Below are positions 1 through 10,602 of a stretch of DNA of 64,000 bases, piece after piece (positions within the stretch are counted from its first letter, which is position 1; the number at the start of each line of letters is the position of its first letter). Source of the stretch: Orychophragmus violaceus. Lineage: Eukaryota; Streptophyta; Magnoliopsida; Brassicales; Brassicaceae. The stretch is from positions 63,075,330 to 63,139,329 of the forward strand of contig CM058232.1 in NCBI GenBank assembly GCA_030180135.1, written 5' to 3'. The position numbers were made by a program, and so were the translations under genes. Below the pieces are notes generated by a model that searched no databases, had not been told where the DNA came from, and worked only from the letters and a program-made list of their open reading frames with translations.

Positions 1-181
1 CATGAGAAGCATTGGACCCGATCCTCACGGGGAGAGCTCTCTCAAGGACATAGTCCTTTCTCTCCTGTCTGAGAACTAGCCTCAGGTTCCGCGACCAAGT
101 CAAGAAATTTGATCCGTTCAGTTTGTCCATCTTAAGGACAGACCGGATCGAGAAAGTGTTTTGTGTGCTTGTAGTAGTCAT
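1..181 (-). pseudogene. Copia-1 gag, N-terminal fragment (runs off the left edge)
   Basis: This minus-strand stretch begins with an ATG at 181 and repeats, with a few changes, the first 60 codons of the gag ORF at 5353-6243, including the KMDKLNGSNFLTWSRNLR-like block. The rest lies outside the window. With its leader (182-715) it forms a second minus-strand copy of the 5' part of the same copia family. The join at about 715 to plus-strand reverse-transcriptase sequence shows that the copy is rearranged rather than merely cut by the window edge. Confidence 0.8.
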
Positions 182-715
182 AGCTGAAATATATAGATAA
201 AAAGGTTATTAGTTAAAATGTTCAATATGATTAATCTCGTATTAAATTTAATATGATTAATCACGCATTATATTCAATAACATAAGTTACCCTCAATAGA
301 ATATAATGATTCCAAGATCCACATATAACTAAGATCAAAGTGGGCCACTGGCCATCACCCAACCTTAGCTTATATCGGTAAGCCCTATATCGGCTAATTA
401 TATCCGTGATATAACTCTTGGTTGTGAATCTGGGCCCGAGGCCCAATCCACTCTGATGTCTCAAGGCCCGGGACTCCCGATGGCCCAGTCAAGAAAACCA
501 GACTATACAGTCATGTAATCATTAATGTCTGGGACTCCCAATGACATTTATGAATCACAAACCGTCTTATCCACGCAAAAGCAGACACCCTCACACTGTA
601 AGGCCATGAATACAATTGAATGGGCTTCGACAGCTGACATAGAATGGACAAGACATCCAACGCTTGATATTATTTGAGGTTCGTAGGTTTATTTAAAAAA
701 TTCATTCCCAAAATA
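182..715 (-). repeat. Copia-1 gag leader, second copy
   Basis: These bases match 6244-about 6775 almost line for line, as a direct repeat in the same orientation. The match ends near 'ccaaaatagaag', where this copy changes abruptly to the plus-strand pol fragment. No coding capacity is evident; short open stretches such as 261-464 recur at 6321-6524 only because the repeat recurs. Confidence 0.8.
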
Positions 716-756
716 GAAGTTCCTGATAGTTATAAGGACCTTGTTTGGCTTTATAA

Positions 757-1790
757 GGATGACACCATGGATGGAAGCAAACATATCGGAGTTGGAATCT
801 CCGTTCTGTTGAAGTAGTCAAGGTTTTGACTTGAACAGGAACGAAGCGGAACTGTGTGTTTACTAATAGATTAGTGGGAGCGATATTGCATTTCTCATAT
901 TGTATGTCGATGACATACTGATTCTCGAAAATGACGTCCCAATGCTGCAGTCAGTAAAGGACTGGCTTGGGAGTTGGTTCTAATGATTGACATGAGTAAA
1001 GCCACGTATGTTCTTGGATTTTGGATCTAAAGATAGAGATCCGAAAGAGCTGGTAAGACAAAGTCAGGATTCTGATCCCGACAAAGTCCTACAGGTTTTC
1101 AGCATTCCAAGAAGGGTTTTATGCAAATGTCACATGGCATTACGTTAAGCAAGACACAGTGTCCTACGATAACTGCTGAGCTTAAATGCATGGATAAGAT
1201 TCCATATGCGTCGGCAATTGGATCTATCATGTATGCCATGAAACGTACTTGTTTGATGTTGCTTTAATGTTAAGCAAGACAAGTAAAGACCAGTCAAATC
1301 CAGCAAAGAATCACTGGATTGCCGTAAAGAATATCCTAAAGTATTTGAGGAATACTAAGGATAAATTCTTGAGTTACGGAGAAAGTGAGGTGCTACGAGT
1401 CGGTAGAGTCTGAAAGGCAAGTTTCCAATAGACAAAGATGATTTCCGATCACAGTCCGGTTATATCTTGTGTCTATCTGGCGGTGCAAGGCACTGTTGCT
1501 GACTCCATGACTTAAGCTGAACATTTCGCAGCTTGGGAAGTGGCGAAAGAGGTTGTTTGGAAAGAAGAGTTCGTCACTGAACTTGATGTGATTTCCAGCA
1601 TAGATGAGACTAGCTGCACATCAGAGGTCCAAACACCTTGAGGATAGGTATAACCTATTCCGTGAGTTAAATGACAGAGATGTTAAGTAGATCAGCAAGT
1701 TTCAACGAATGAGAACGTTGCTAATCTATTAACGAAGCCACTCCTTAGGCCTAAGCACGAGTCGCGGACTGTTGCTGTAGGATAAGTGAA
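757..1790 (+). pseudogene. Copia-1 reverse transcriptase/RNase H remnant
   Basis: Read on the plus strand with frameshifts and stops, this is the end of a Ty1/copia polyprotein. The RT catalytic block YVDDIL is visible at about 904-921. It is followed by a degenerate PYASAIGSIMYAM-like stretch near 1203-1240 and an RNase H tail, where T-V-A-D-S-M-T-stop-A-E-H-F replaces the usual STTEAEY block near 1494-1527. Many stops break it, so it cannot encode a working enzyme. It lies in the opposite orientation to the gag ORF at 5353-6243. Bases 767-1215 recur inverted at 3328-3776. Confidence 0.8.
767..1215 (+). repeat. Left arm of a 449-bp inverted repeat (RT segment)
   Basis: Reverse complementing 3328-3776 gives nearly this sequence, from 'atggatggaagcaaac' through the YVDD region to 'catatgcgtcggc'. 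The arms are about 2.1 kb apart and enclose the plus-strand RNase H region and LTR. They come from two opposed copies of one copia family, not from a DNA-transposon terminal repeat. Confidence 0.8.
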
Positions 1791-2644
1791 ATTAAGATGT
1801 AGTCTTAATTTCAGTGGGAGTTATTAAAGGGCTTTATTTAGTTATTGGATATGTTCTTGAAATAACATTGAAGATGTTTAATGAAATTATTATTTCAAGA
1901 TTATTTTAACTGTGATGAAATAATCGTTCCAAAGTGATATAAACCATTTTATAGGTCATCGAAGTAAATGATTTGATCTTGAGTTATCAAAGTCATTTAG
2001 CTTGATCATGAGACCCTATATTTGATAAATGACTTATATCATTATGTCCCTAGTCGAAGGTTGTTGAAATTGGAGCACCAACAACCGTGTGAGACTGGAT
2101 TGGTACGTGACTTATGACAAAGTCTCAGTGTGTCATAGATGCGCGGCATCAAAGTCAGTACATAGGTGTATGTTGGGGAACATACGACCGGACAAGACCC
2201 GCTTATAAGAACTCTTCAGGATATTTATATCTGTGTCATAAGAGATTCTTACTACGACTATAGAGTATAGTCCTTAGACCTGAGTTCGCATGCATGTGAC
2301 TGCACATGGACTGATGCACTTTGATCATTGTCTAACGCTGTCGTTCTGCGATAGTTATAAGGACCTTGTTTGGGTACATTATGAAATGAGTAGTTTACAG
2401 TGATGGAACAAGACGGGATTTGTCCCTCCAATATAAATGGAGTGAATATCTCTAGGCCAATCGGAGATTTGAATACTGGAAAATGCATGGCCATGCTCAA
2501 ACGGACTGTCCCGAGTCGTTTGGATTGTCAGTATCGAATCAGAGTCCGATGAACAAGATTAGGCTTTATAAGGATGACACTAATCTTGCCTTATGACTAA
2601 TCGAGATATTGAGACAAAAGGATTATGAATACAGAGATTCCAGT
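1791..2644 (+). other. Copia-1 3' non-coding region
   Basis: Between the RNase H remnant and the polypurine tract lie about 850 bp with no coding signal. A PPT-like 'cagtgggag' occurs near 1812. A comparable long tail with a similar motif lies in Copia-2 (about 42650-43460), which suggests the two families share this layout. The minus-strand open stretch 2258-2500 resembles the one at 42798-43001 only because the non-coding DNA is related. Confidence 0.55.
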
Positions 2645-2657
2645 ACAAGTGGGAGAT
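2645..2657 (+). promoter_or_regulatory. Polypurine tract, Copia-1 plus-strand copy
   Basis: The purine-rich 'acaagtgggagat' sits directly before the TGTTGG start of the LTR. This is the usual primer for plus-strand DNA synthesis in copia elements. The same tract occurs in inverse orientation next to the Copia-2 3' LTR. Confidence 0.75.
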
Positions 2658-3316
2658 TGTTGGAATTGTGTCCAGTAATCTCAGTACTGTCTCTAGAAAG
2701 TAAGAGTATGTCAATGATCAGACATAAGTCATATAATACTGGGGGTCATGATGGCTTGCTAGAGTCCGCTCATGATCTACTGTAAGTCTTGGACTTATTG
2801 CCTTTATTATATGATCCCATATGGGTCACACGCCTAAGCTAACAGGAAAATGTGGAGGAACGGTTTAGCAGAAGTACGGTAAAAGTGCTAGGCATTTACT
2901 GTACTTAGAGAGAATAAAAGGTTTTAGCCACTGTGTGTCGATCGATGCACATAATGTGTCGATCGACACAGTGCGCGAATGGCCAAATGGCCCAAGAGGA
3001 ACCGGACGAGTTTTATAAATAAAACTCGAGTCTGTTTTCTTCTTCAACCCTAACCGAGCCGCCAACTCTCTCTCTACTGCGACGCCTCCTCAGCTTGGTC
3101 TAGCAGCCGCTCTTCCTACTTGGTGTGCGTGTGTGAACCTTTGGAGGATCCATCCCTTGGTGGCTCTCTGATCTCTGACCATACCATCCCTTTCCGCTGC
3201 ATAAACAGGTAAAAGGTGAGATCTATCATTGTTTCTAATCAAGAGAACCTAGATCCGCATGTTTAGGATAATCTGAATCAGAGAATTGAATCAGGATTCA
3301 TCTAAGCATTCCTCCA
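2658..3316 (+). repeat. Copia-1 LTR, plus orientation (659 bp)
   Basis: It starts TGTTGGAATTGTG and ends CCTCCA, with a PPT before it and a primer-binding site one base after it. It has the same length as the minus-strand LTR at 7819-8477 but differs at many sites, for example around 3085-3125 and 3180-3215, so the two need not come from one insertion. It contains two TCGATCGA palindromes, at 2938-2945 and 2959-2966. An LTR flanked by both PPT and PBS is what a tandem element or a one-LTR circle would give, not an ordinary 5' or 3' LTR. Confidence 0.85.
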
Positions 3317-3317
3317 G

Positions 3318-3330
3318 TGGTATCAGAGCC
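3318..3330 (+). promoter_or_regulatory. Primer-binding site for initiator tRNA-Met
   Basis: TGGTATCAGAGCC is the complement of the 3' end of plant initiator tRNA-Met, one base after the LTR. Homology to the element stops exactly at the end of this 13-base match. The next base belongs to an inverted reverse-transcriptase segment. Confidence 0.85.
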
Positions 3331-3776
3331 GACGCATATGGAATCTTATCCATGCATTTAAGCTCAGCAGTTATCGTAGGACACTGTGTCTTGCTTAACG
3401 TAATGCCATGTGACATTTGCATAAAACCCTTCTTGGAATGCTGAAAACCTGTAGGACTTTGTCGGGATCAGAATCCTGACTTTGTCTTACCAGCTCTTTC
3501 GGATCTCTATCTTTAGATCCAAAATCCAAGAACATACGTGGCTTTACTCATGTCAATCATTAGAACCAACTCCCAAGCCAGTCCTTTACTGACTGCAGCA
3601 TTGGGACGTCATTTTCGAGAATCAGTATGTCATCGACATACAATATGAGAAATGCAATATCGCTCCCACTAATCTATTAGTAAACACACAGTTCCGCTTC
3701 GTTCCTGTTCAAGTCTAAACCTTGACTACTTCAACAGAACGAAGATTCCAACTCCGATATGTTTGCTTCCATCCAT
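3328..3776 (-). repeat. Right arm of the 449-bp inverted repeat (RT segment)
   Basis: This is the minus-strand partner of 767-1215, carrying the same YVDD block in reverse. It forms the downstream end of the minus-strand copia copy, whose pol stops abruptly here against the PBS of the plus-strand LTR. Three bases (gcc) can belong to either side, giving a short microhomology. Confidence 0.8.
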
Positions 3777-5352
3777 GAATGGATCGATGAAGCTAACTTA
3801 CATAAAATGTAATTTTTCGGAGTCCGGGCTCACTTTCGCTTCTTTGAATTTCGCAGATTCGTCGCTTTCAATGATCATCAGATCATGCGAACTTTCAATG
3901 ATTATCAGGTTCAACTAATGACGAGAAATCACTCTCGGATTAGTAACTGATTCATTCATATCTGCGAACTTCAGGCTCCACAGGTGCAGATTTCAATGAT
4001 TATCAGGTTCAACTAATGACAAGAAATCACTCTCGGATTAGTAACTGATTCATTCATATCTGCGAACTTGAGGCTCCACAGGTGTAGATTCTACAGAAAT
4101 CTGTAAATCCATCCGTTGCTCTCCCTCAACAGGTTGAGCAGCCTCCTGTATGTCTCGAATTTCTTCGAGTTATACTTTTACTCCCACTGTTCTTCTTGGA
4201 AAGTAACTTCCCTTCTTAGAAAACAGAATGGACGTAAAAGTAACAAGCCTTAGTTTCCCTAGGACAACCAGCGAAGTAGCTCAACTACAAATATTCAGTA
4301 AAGACGAATTTGGATCGATTCCAATCCACATTTACGTGGTGTCTTTCAACTGATATTGGTGGAACCTTTTTCAGCGTAAACTTAGACATTTCTAGAGCGT
4401 TATTCTTAAATAATATCATGGAAGATTCGTGTGAATCATCTTTAATCATTTCTAATAAGATCTGATTCTTTCTCACAGAAAAACCTTCAGGTTTTCAGGA
4501 GAAATGAACTGTGGAACGATTTCACACTCATTTAGATGATCACACAATCAATGACTTAAGTATTCTCACTCGTGATTTAATCCAGAGTCTTAATACTTTT
4601 GTCATTCAGATCCTATACTTCATTCTGGAACTCTTTCGACCATGTCAAAGAATTCCGACTTGTGTCTCATCAAATGAACACAGTCACACTTACTGAAGTA
4701 ATCAGTAGATACAATGAAGTACAGGAGATTTTCTCTGGCATTACTGCTCATTGGGCCACATACATGAGTATGTTCCAGGTCCAATAATCCTTTGGGCCTT
4801 TCTCTAGCTCAGCTAAGATAGGCCCTTTACCTTTTGGTCTAGTAAACAGAATTCAAGTCTCATAAGATATTTTATCAAATGAGCCCAACAGTCCATGACT
4901 ATGGGATTTCTGAATCCGACTTACTCTATGTGACCAAGACTTTTATGCCAAGGAAAATCAGGTTTAATTCATCAGATTTAAACCAATTCGGTATTTATGT
5001 TACATTTAGGCACTCTTTGGTTTAAGATATAAAACCCATTCCATGAATAGGGTGCTACAATTAATATTTCATTAAGATCAAAAGAACAAAACTTGTCTTT
5101 TATCAAAATGAAAAACATTCAAATTCTTACAAGAAAATGAAAGACAACTCTGCTTAAAGCAGGTACATTGTAGCAATTACTTAATACAAAACCAAGCCTA
5201 AAAGGGATCTATAAGTGAAAACCCTACGGCAGAGGCAGCATCCCAAGCTCCTTCCAGACATGTAGTTTCACTTGCCCTTCCTTCAAAGTTCTACTGTTGC
5301 CCAGGCTCTGCATATTATAACAAATATCAGTGCCACAACCAGTATCCAATAC
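3331..5352 (-). pseudogene. Copia-1 pol remnant: protease, integrase, reverse transcriptase
   Basis: Reading down the minus strand from the gag stop, an aspartic protease block (VLDTGCGTDIC) follows in the same frame after a TAG at 5353-5355. This could be a TGG-to-TAG change, since copia proteins often have W before VLDTG. Around 4800-4560 an integrase-like region is recognisable (THVCGPM, then YFIVSTDYFSK). The RT with YVDD lies near 3640. Frameshifts and stops occur throughout, and RNase H is missing because the copy ends at 3331. The domain order PR-INT-RT is that of Ty1/copia. Confidence 0.75.
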
Positions 5353-6243
5353 CTATAAGGTAGAACTTGAAGTAATAACATGAATACCTGAGGAAGTAGT
5401 CGCATACATCAACTTCAACTCCTCATCATCTTCCATGAATTTAATGCAATCTCTCTTCCAATGCCCTGTCTCCTTACAGTAGCAGCACTTACCAACGTAA
5501 GAGGTATCTGACTCGGGCTCAGAAGACACACGCTTGCCATGATTCAAAATCTGGACAACTTTGTCTTCACCCTTGTCAGCATTAGGTTTAGTAAACCTAC
5601 CCTTCTCATTCATGAGATTGTACAGGGTACTCTTCACGTTTGGCTCAACTGTCTTGAGCATATCATGCAGTTCAGTCAGCGTCTTCGTTAAGCCTTTCTT
5701 GATATAGTTCTTTCTGAACTTATCATAGCTTGACGGCAGTGGCTGCAGAATGATTTCAGTTGCCAACTCTTGGCTAACTTGATAATCCAGTTTCCTCAGG
5801 TTATCAATGTAACCCATCATTTTACTGACATGAGGACTCACTGGATTATCATTTGGTAGCTTGCAGCTAGTGAGAGACTTAACCAACCGGTATCTCTCCA
5901 CTCTTATCTGCTCCTGAAATTTCAATTTCAGGCTGCTGATCATCTCTATTGGCGACTCCATGTTCTCATATTGCTTCCGCAAGTCTGAGTCCATGGTAGC
6001 CAATATCAGACCACGCACATCTACCGTATCATTATAATGCTTATTCCAAGCATCATATACTGCATGAGAAGCATTGGACCCGATCCTCACGGGGAGAGCT
6101 CTCTCAAGGACATAGTCCTTTCTCTCCTGTCTGAGGACTAGCCTCAGGTTCCGCGACCAAGTCAAGAAATTTGATCCGTTCAGCTTGTCCATCTTAAGGA
6201 CAAACCGGATCGAGAAAGTGTTTTGATTGTTTGTGCTAGTCAT
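5353..6243 (-). CDS. Copia-1 gag polyprotein (296 aa)
   Basis: This is an uninterrupted gag of a plant Ty1/copia element. It would form the virus-like particle and package element RNA in the cytoplasm. The N-terminal half (about residues 15-200) is the UBN2/copia gag fold with the typical LNGSNFLTWSRNLR start and a middle region ending QPLPSSYDKFRKNYIKKG. A CCHC zinc knuckle (CCYCKETGHWKRDC) lies at about residues 251-264. The ATG at 6243 is in a good position relative to the leader and PBS. The only break before the protease is the TAG at 5353-5355. Gag open next to ruined pol suggests that gag was kept intact longer. Confidence 0.88.
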   Translation of the reverse strand: MTSTNNQNTFSIRFVLKMDKLNGSNFLTWSRNLRLVLRQERKDYVLERALPVRIGSNASHAVYDAWNKHYNDTVDVRGLILATMDSDLRKQYENMESPIEMISSLKLKFQEQIRVERYRLVKSLTSCKLPNDNPVSPHVSKMMGYIDNLRKLDYQVSQELATEIILQPLPSSYDKFRKNYIKKGLTKTLTELHDMLKTVEPNVKSTLYNLMNEKGRFTKPNADKGEDKVVQILNHGKRVSSEPESDTSYVGKCCYCKETGHWKRDCIKFMEDDEELKLMYATTSSGIHVITSSSTL

Positions 6244-7805
6244 AACTGAAAATTAAGATAAAAGGATTTTAGTTAATATGTTCAATATGATTAATCTCGT
6301 ATTAAATTTAATATGATTAATCACGCATTATATTCAATAACATCAGTTACCCTCAATAGAATATAATGATTCCAAGATCCACATATAACTAAGATTAAAG
6401 TGGGCCACTGGCCGTCACCCAACCTTAGCTTATATCGGTAAGCCCTATATCGGCTAATTATATCCGTGATATAACTCTTGGTTGTGAATCTGGGCCCGAG
6501 GCCCAATTCACTCTGATGTCTCAAGGCCCGGGACTCCCGATGGCCTAGTCAAGAAAACCAGACTATACAGTCATGTAATCATTAATGTCTGGGACTCCCA
6601 ATGACATTTATGAATCACAAACCGTCTTATCCACGCAAAAGTAGACACCCTCACACTGTAAGGCCATGAATACAATTGAATGGGCTTCGACAGCTGACAT
6701 AGACTGGGCAAGACATCCAACGCTTGATATTATTTGAGGTTCGTAGGTTTATTAAAATTTCATTCCCAAAATAGAAGATTACTATTTCGGGAAACTTTCT
6801 ATTTTTGGAAACCTACTATTTTAGGAAACTTTCTAAAATTGGAAACTTTCTAAAACCGGAAACTTTCTAACTTTAGAAATTTCTTTAAAATCCAAAACCC
6901 GCAAATCTAGAAACTTCTATTTTAAGAAACTTTCTAATTTCAAAATTTCGGAAACTTTAATTTAAAATCGATTTTATAATTTTATAAAATAAATTTTAAA
7001 ATAATCTGAAGAAAGACTCAAATAATTGGCCCAATTGTTTTAACTTCTTGGCCCGAGGCCCAAGAATTGGTCCATGTCCAAGACATGACCCAATTGTCCA
7101 ATTAAATGACATAACCGGTCTGGTTCATTAAAATTGGTCTTAACCAAAATTAATTACTACGATGACCACAATTGTCAACCGGTTATTTACTAAACCGGAT
7201 TTTCTCAATTTATTTGGTCCAACCAAATCAAATTAGAAAATCCTGGTTTAGGCACAAAATCCAATATTTCGACTTTGGATTTCTTATCCCGGTTTAACCA
7301 GAACTTAATAAATTTATTAAGTCTGTTTATTAAACCGTGACGTTTTAATTTTAATAAAAATTTTAAACCGAGCCATAAACCCAACCGTATCGATCGATGA
7401 ACCAACCGCATCGATCGATTCATCAACCGCATCGATCGATTCATCAATCGCATCGGTCGATGCTCTCAGCATCGATCGATGCGTTCACGCGTTGAGCAGG
7501 CTTGGCCGAGATATGCGAAATCCATGCGATCGTTCGATCGATCCATGCGATTGCAGTCGATCTCTCGCGGTTGTATCGACCGATCCATGCGATCGTATCG
7601 ATCGATCCATGCGATCACAGCCGATACTGATTTATGAAAATCGCATTCCAAATCAATATAGCTTGGATTTGCGATTTCAAGTGTGTTTAGGTTTCAATTC
7701 CTTGTTGCTTAAGTGATTTCTCTTATCAGTAGTTGATTCAAAACACTTCTTAAACAAGAAAACAATCCTAAACTTGAATCTAAACAAGAAAAACCAGAAC
7801 CAATA
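6244..7805 (-). other. Copia-1 leader between PBS and gag
   Basis: This 1.56-kb leader is unusually long for a copia element. It has no credible ORF. It contains A/T-rich repeats of the type 'ggaaactttcta' (6780-6960), runs of 'aaccggt'-like sequence (7110-7370) and a dense cluster of TCGATCGA palindromes (7385-7620). Confidence 0.6.
7385..7620. repeat. Cluster of TCGATCGA palindromic motifs (Copia-1 leader)
   Basis: About ten copies of CATCGATCGATG-like or TCGATCGA-centred motifs are spaced roughly 20-30 bp apart, some with one base changed (tcggtcga, tcgaccga, tcgttcga). The motif is self-complementary, so both strands show short open frames with SID or IDR repeats. Those frames are by-products. 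The same motif recurs in Copia-2 and in the gypsy elements. Confidence 0.8.
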
Positions 7806-7817
7806 GCTCTGGTACCA
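7806..7817 (-). promoter_or_regulatory. Primer-binding site, Copia-1 minus copy
   Basis: On the minus strand TGGTACCAGAGC follows the LTR after one base. It differs from the initiator tRNA-Met complement TGGTATCAGAGC at one position (T to C), so it is slightly decayed. Confidence 0.75.
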
Positions 7818-7818
7818 C

Positions 7819-8477
7819 TGAAGGAATGTTTAGATCAATCCTGATTCAATTCTCAGATTCAGATTATCCTAAACATGCGGATCTAGGTTCTCTTGATTAG
7901 AAACAATTGTTGATCTCACCTTTTACCTGTTTTGTGCAGCGGAAAGGGAGAACAGGTCAGAGATCAGAGAGCCACCAAGGGATGGATCCTCCAAAGGTTC
8001 ACACACGCACGCAAAGGAATCTGGCTGCTAGACCACGAGGAGGGAGGCGACAGAGAGAGAGAGAGAGGCGCAGACTTGCGGCTAGGGTTTTTTTAGAAGA
8101 AAACAGACTCGAGTTTTATTTATAAAACTCGTCCGGTTCCTCTTGGGCCATTTGGCCATTCGCGCACTGTGTCGATCGACACATCATGTGCATCGATCGA
8201 CACACAGTGGCTAAAACCTTTTATTCTCTCTAAGTACAGTAAATGCCTAGCACTTTTACCGTACTTCTGCTAAACCGTTCCTCCACATTTTCCTGTTAGC
8301 TTAGGCGTGTGACCCATATGGGATCATATAATAAAGGCAATAAGTCCAAGACTTATAGATCATGAGCGGACTCTAGCAAGCCATCATGACCCCCAGTATT
8401 ATATGACTTATGTCTGATCATTGACATACTCTTACTTTCTAGAGACAGTACTGAGATTACTGGACACAATTCCAACA
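7819..8477 (-). repeat. Copia-1 5' LTR, minus orientation (659 bp)
   Basis: On the minus strand it starts TGTTGGAATTGTG (ending at 8477) and ends ACATTCCTTCA. It matches the plus LTR at 2658-3316 with numerous substitutions. It contains two TCGATCGA palindromes near 8171-8200. No matching 5-bp target duplication was found outside the element, consistent with rearrangement. Confidence 0.85.
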
Positions 8478-9443
8478 GTAAGTACAATAGATTTCAGGAC
8501 ATTCCCAACATTAAGTGTGGGGGAGGAGCTACTGACGCACACTTTTGTTTTCTTAAGAGTCAGTCAATTTTTCAAAATTTGTTTTATTGAGTCAAAACAG
8601 TTTAAGTAAGAAACAATGATTTTTTGAGAAGAGTTAACAATATCTTGCAGGAACTTAAGTAACCATTGGGATGAAGTTGCAGAATCTATCTATGACTATT
8701 AGAAAACCCAGACACATATCAACCTACTGAGGACACCCACATCACTTCAGGTATCAGAGGATCCTTTTACTGACTTCACCTTAATATTGACTTAATTTTC
8801 TCACCTAAGGGCTTGGTATACCTTGTGTCGGATTCCTTTGCTAGTTCTGACACAGCCTGTAAACCTGTCCTATTTGGTTCCCTTCTCCCCTTCCATAAAA
8901 TAAAAAAGAATAATAAACTGAGGATGAGTTAGTAACTCCGAAGTGGTCACGGGAGTAGTAGCAAACACTATTACCTCATGTGCATTCATGGAATGTGTCC
9001 AAAGTACACCCCAAAACAGGAAGAACACTGATAAAAAAAAAATGATACCCAGTGGGGAAAAATCAGTTGTTAATGAAGGGAAAAGAGAAGAAAGGGACCA
9101 GAGAAAGATAGTATGGTGGTCTAGAGCTGACAAGGTAAGAGTCCATGTGCCTTTGATCGATACTCCTTACGTGAGACCGCACTTAAATACTTGCAGAAGT
9201 CAGTAGGGTGAATTTGAATGCGTGAATGTGATTGTGGAGTTTAATTAGGACAGTTGCTAAGTGTGGGGGAAGTATATGTTGGTCATGATGTCTTGCAGGT
9301 GATTCTTTCAGTGGATTACTAAGGGGAATTTGAGTGTTGTTGCTTCGAAGATGAAAAGAGTTTCTGAAAGTTTTCAAACCTCTTCACCATGTTTTAGTTC
9401 TCTGTTTTGCTTGAGGGCAAGCAAAGGCTAAGTGTGGGGGAGT
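8478..9443 (+). mobile_element. Gypsy element, 3' internal fragment
   Basis: From about 8511 this matches the reverse complement of the 3' internal region of the complete gypsy element (50864-51815), including several 'aagtgtgggggag' tracts at 8511-8525, 9258-9272 and 9429-9443. The first 30 bases (8482-8510, 'gatttcaggacattcccaaca') instead look like the end of a Copia-2-type LTR, so a small remnant lies at the junction. Nothing here encodes protein. Confidence 0.7.
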
Positions 9444-10602
9444 TGATATACCATGGATTTTAGGGCTTTTAACCATGGTATACATCTTATTTATCGAGTT
9501 TATTATTATATTTTAGAGTCTTTTCAGGTGTTTATTAGGTACATGCACTTTTGGAGCGGAATTGGAGATAATGGAGCATTTTGGGCAAGTTTGGAGCATA
9601 AAGCCGAGAGAGGTAATTCCACCAAGTCTGGACGACCTCTGCATCGATCGATGCACTCGTGGTGTCGATCGTTGCAGCCCTGCGACATCAGATTTTGAAG
9701 ACTTTGGAGATTTACACCATTGCCCAGAAGTTTCTCATATTCACAAGAAAGCCCTAATTCGTGTTTTAGTTTATAATTAGGTTTTACAGCCACTTGTTAG
9801 GCAAAGTTTTGATTCTAAGCTTTTCTAGAGAGAGTTTTAGGGGCTGGTTTTGTTCTCGAAAGAGACTTGATTTCGAACCCCTGTTCTTATTCTCAGATTA
9901 TTTTATGATATCTATTCTGACCATGTTTTCTGTTATGATTGCTATGTCTGAGTAGATCTCTCGTTAGGTTAGGGATTCTCGTTAGGGATTTGAAGGAATG
10001 TTAGATTAACTAATTTATTAGATTCATCATCTAGTTTTTCATCTAATCTGTTCTTAATACTTAATCTGAACTGGCCATTTAGATTACTGATTCTAGGTTG
10101 ATTTATGCAACGACAGTTGGTTTATTTAACTAGATCTGATTATGTGAGCAATTTATTTATCCGCAAAGGAATTTGGTTTAGAGAAATTGTGAACGAACGA
10201 ACTTGGAATTAATGCATGTTTAGAACTCTAGGATTCGCAACGAAAGTTGGTCTGCTAGGTTGTTAAACATAGATAATTATCGCAGCGACAGCTGGTTAGT
10301 TTTACCTTCGTGATTCTAGTTCAAGAACATTATAGATTGAATCTGATTGTTTGATTATCTGATTTCCTGATATCCTGAGAACTCCCGAAACCTGACACCT
10401 TCGTTTGATTGCTTACAACTACCTCGCTTGATTTATTTACTTGCTATTTTGTTTACTGCTTTACAATTTGCTTTCTCCTAGTTTAATCTTTTCTGTTCTA
10501 ATTCTATCGTTGACCGGAGTCCCTGTGGATTCGATACCCTAAGTACTACAACTACATCACTGTGCACTTGCAGTAGAATAGGATTAAAACCTGACCCTAT
10601 CA
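9444..10602 (+). repeat. Gypsy LTR, plus orientation (1,159 bp)
   Basis: It begins TGATATACCATGG directly after the purine tract AAGTGTGGGGGAGT and ends CCCTATCA. It is related to the 1,199-bp LTRs at 49665-50863 and 55141-56339 but clearly older and more divergent. A TCGATCGA palindrome lies at 9644-9651, followed by a tcgatcgt variant. It cuts off the third exon of the element to the right. Confidence 0.8.

Noticed and set aside
4511..4787. Plus-strand frames between gag and RT of Copia-1
   Set aside because: They overlap integrase-like sequence on the minus strand and have no domain of their own.
7205..7716. Open frames on both strands with repeated SMRL/DRSI residues
   Set aside because: They translate the self-complementary TCGATCGA cluster in the Copia-1 leader; no start context or domain supports a gene.
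2658..8477. Copia-1 as one element with inverted LTRs by self-integration
   Set aside because: Self-integration joins an LTR end to internal DNA; here the join includes the PBS and the flanking pieces overlap by 449 bp, so it needs another explanation.
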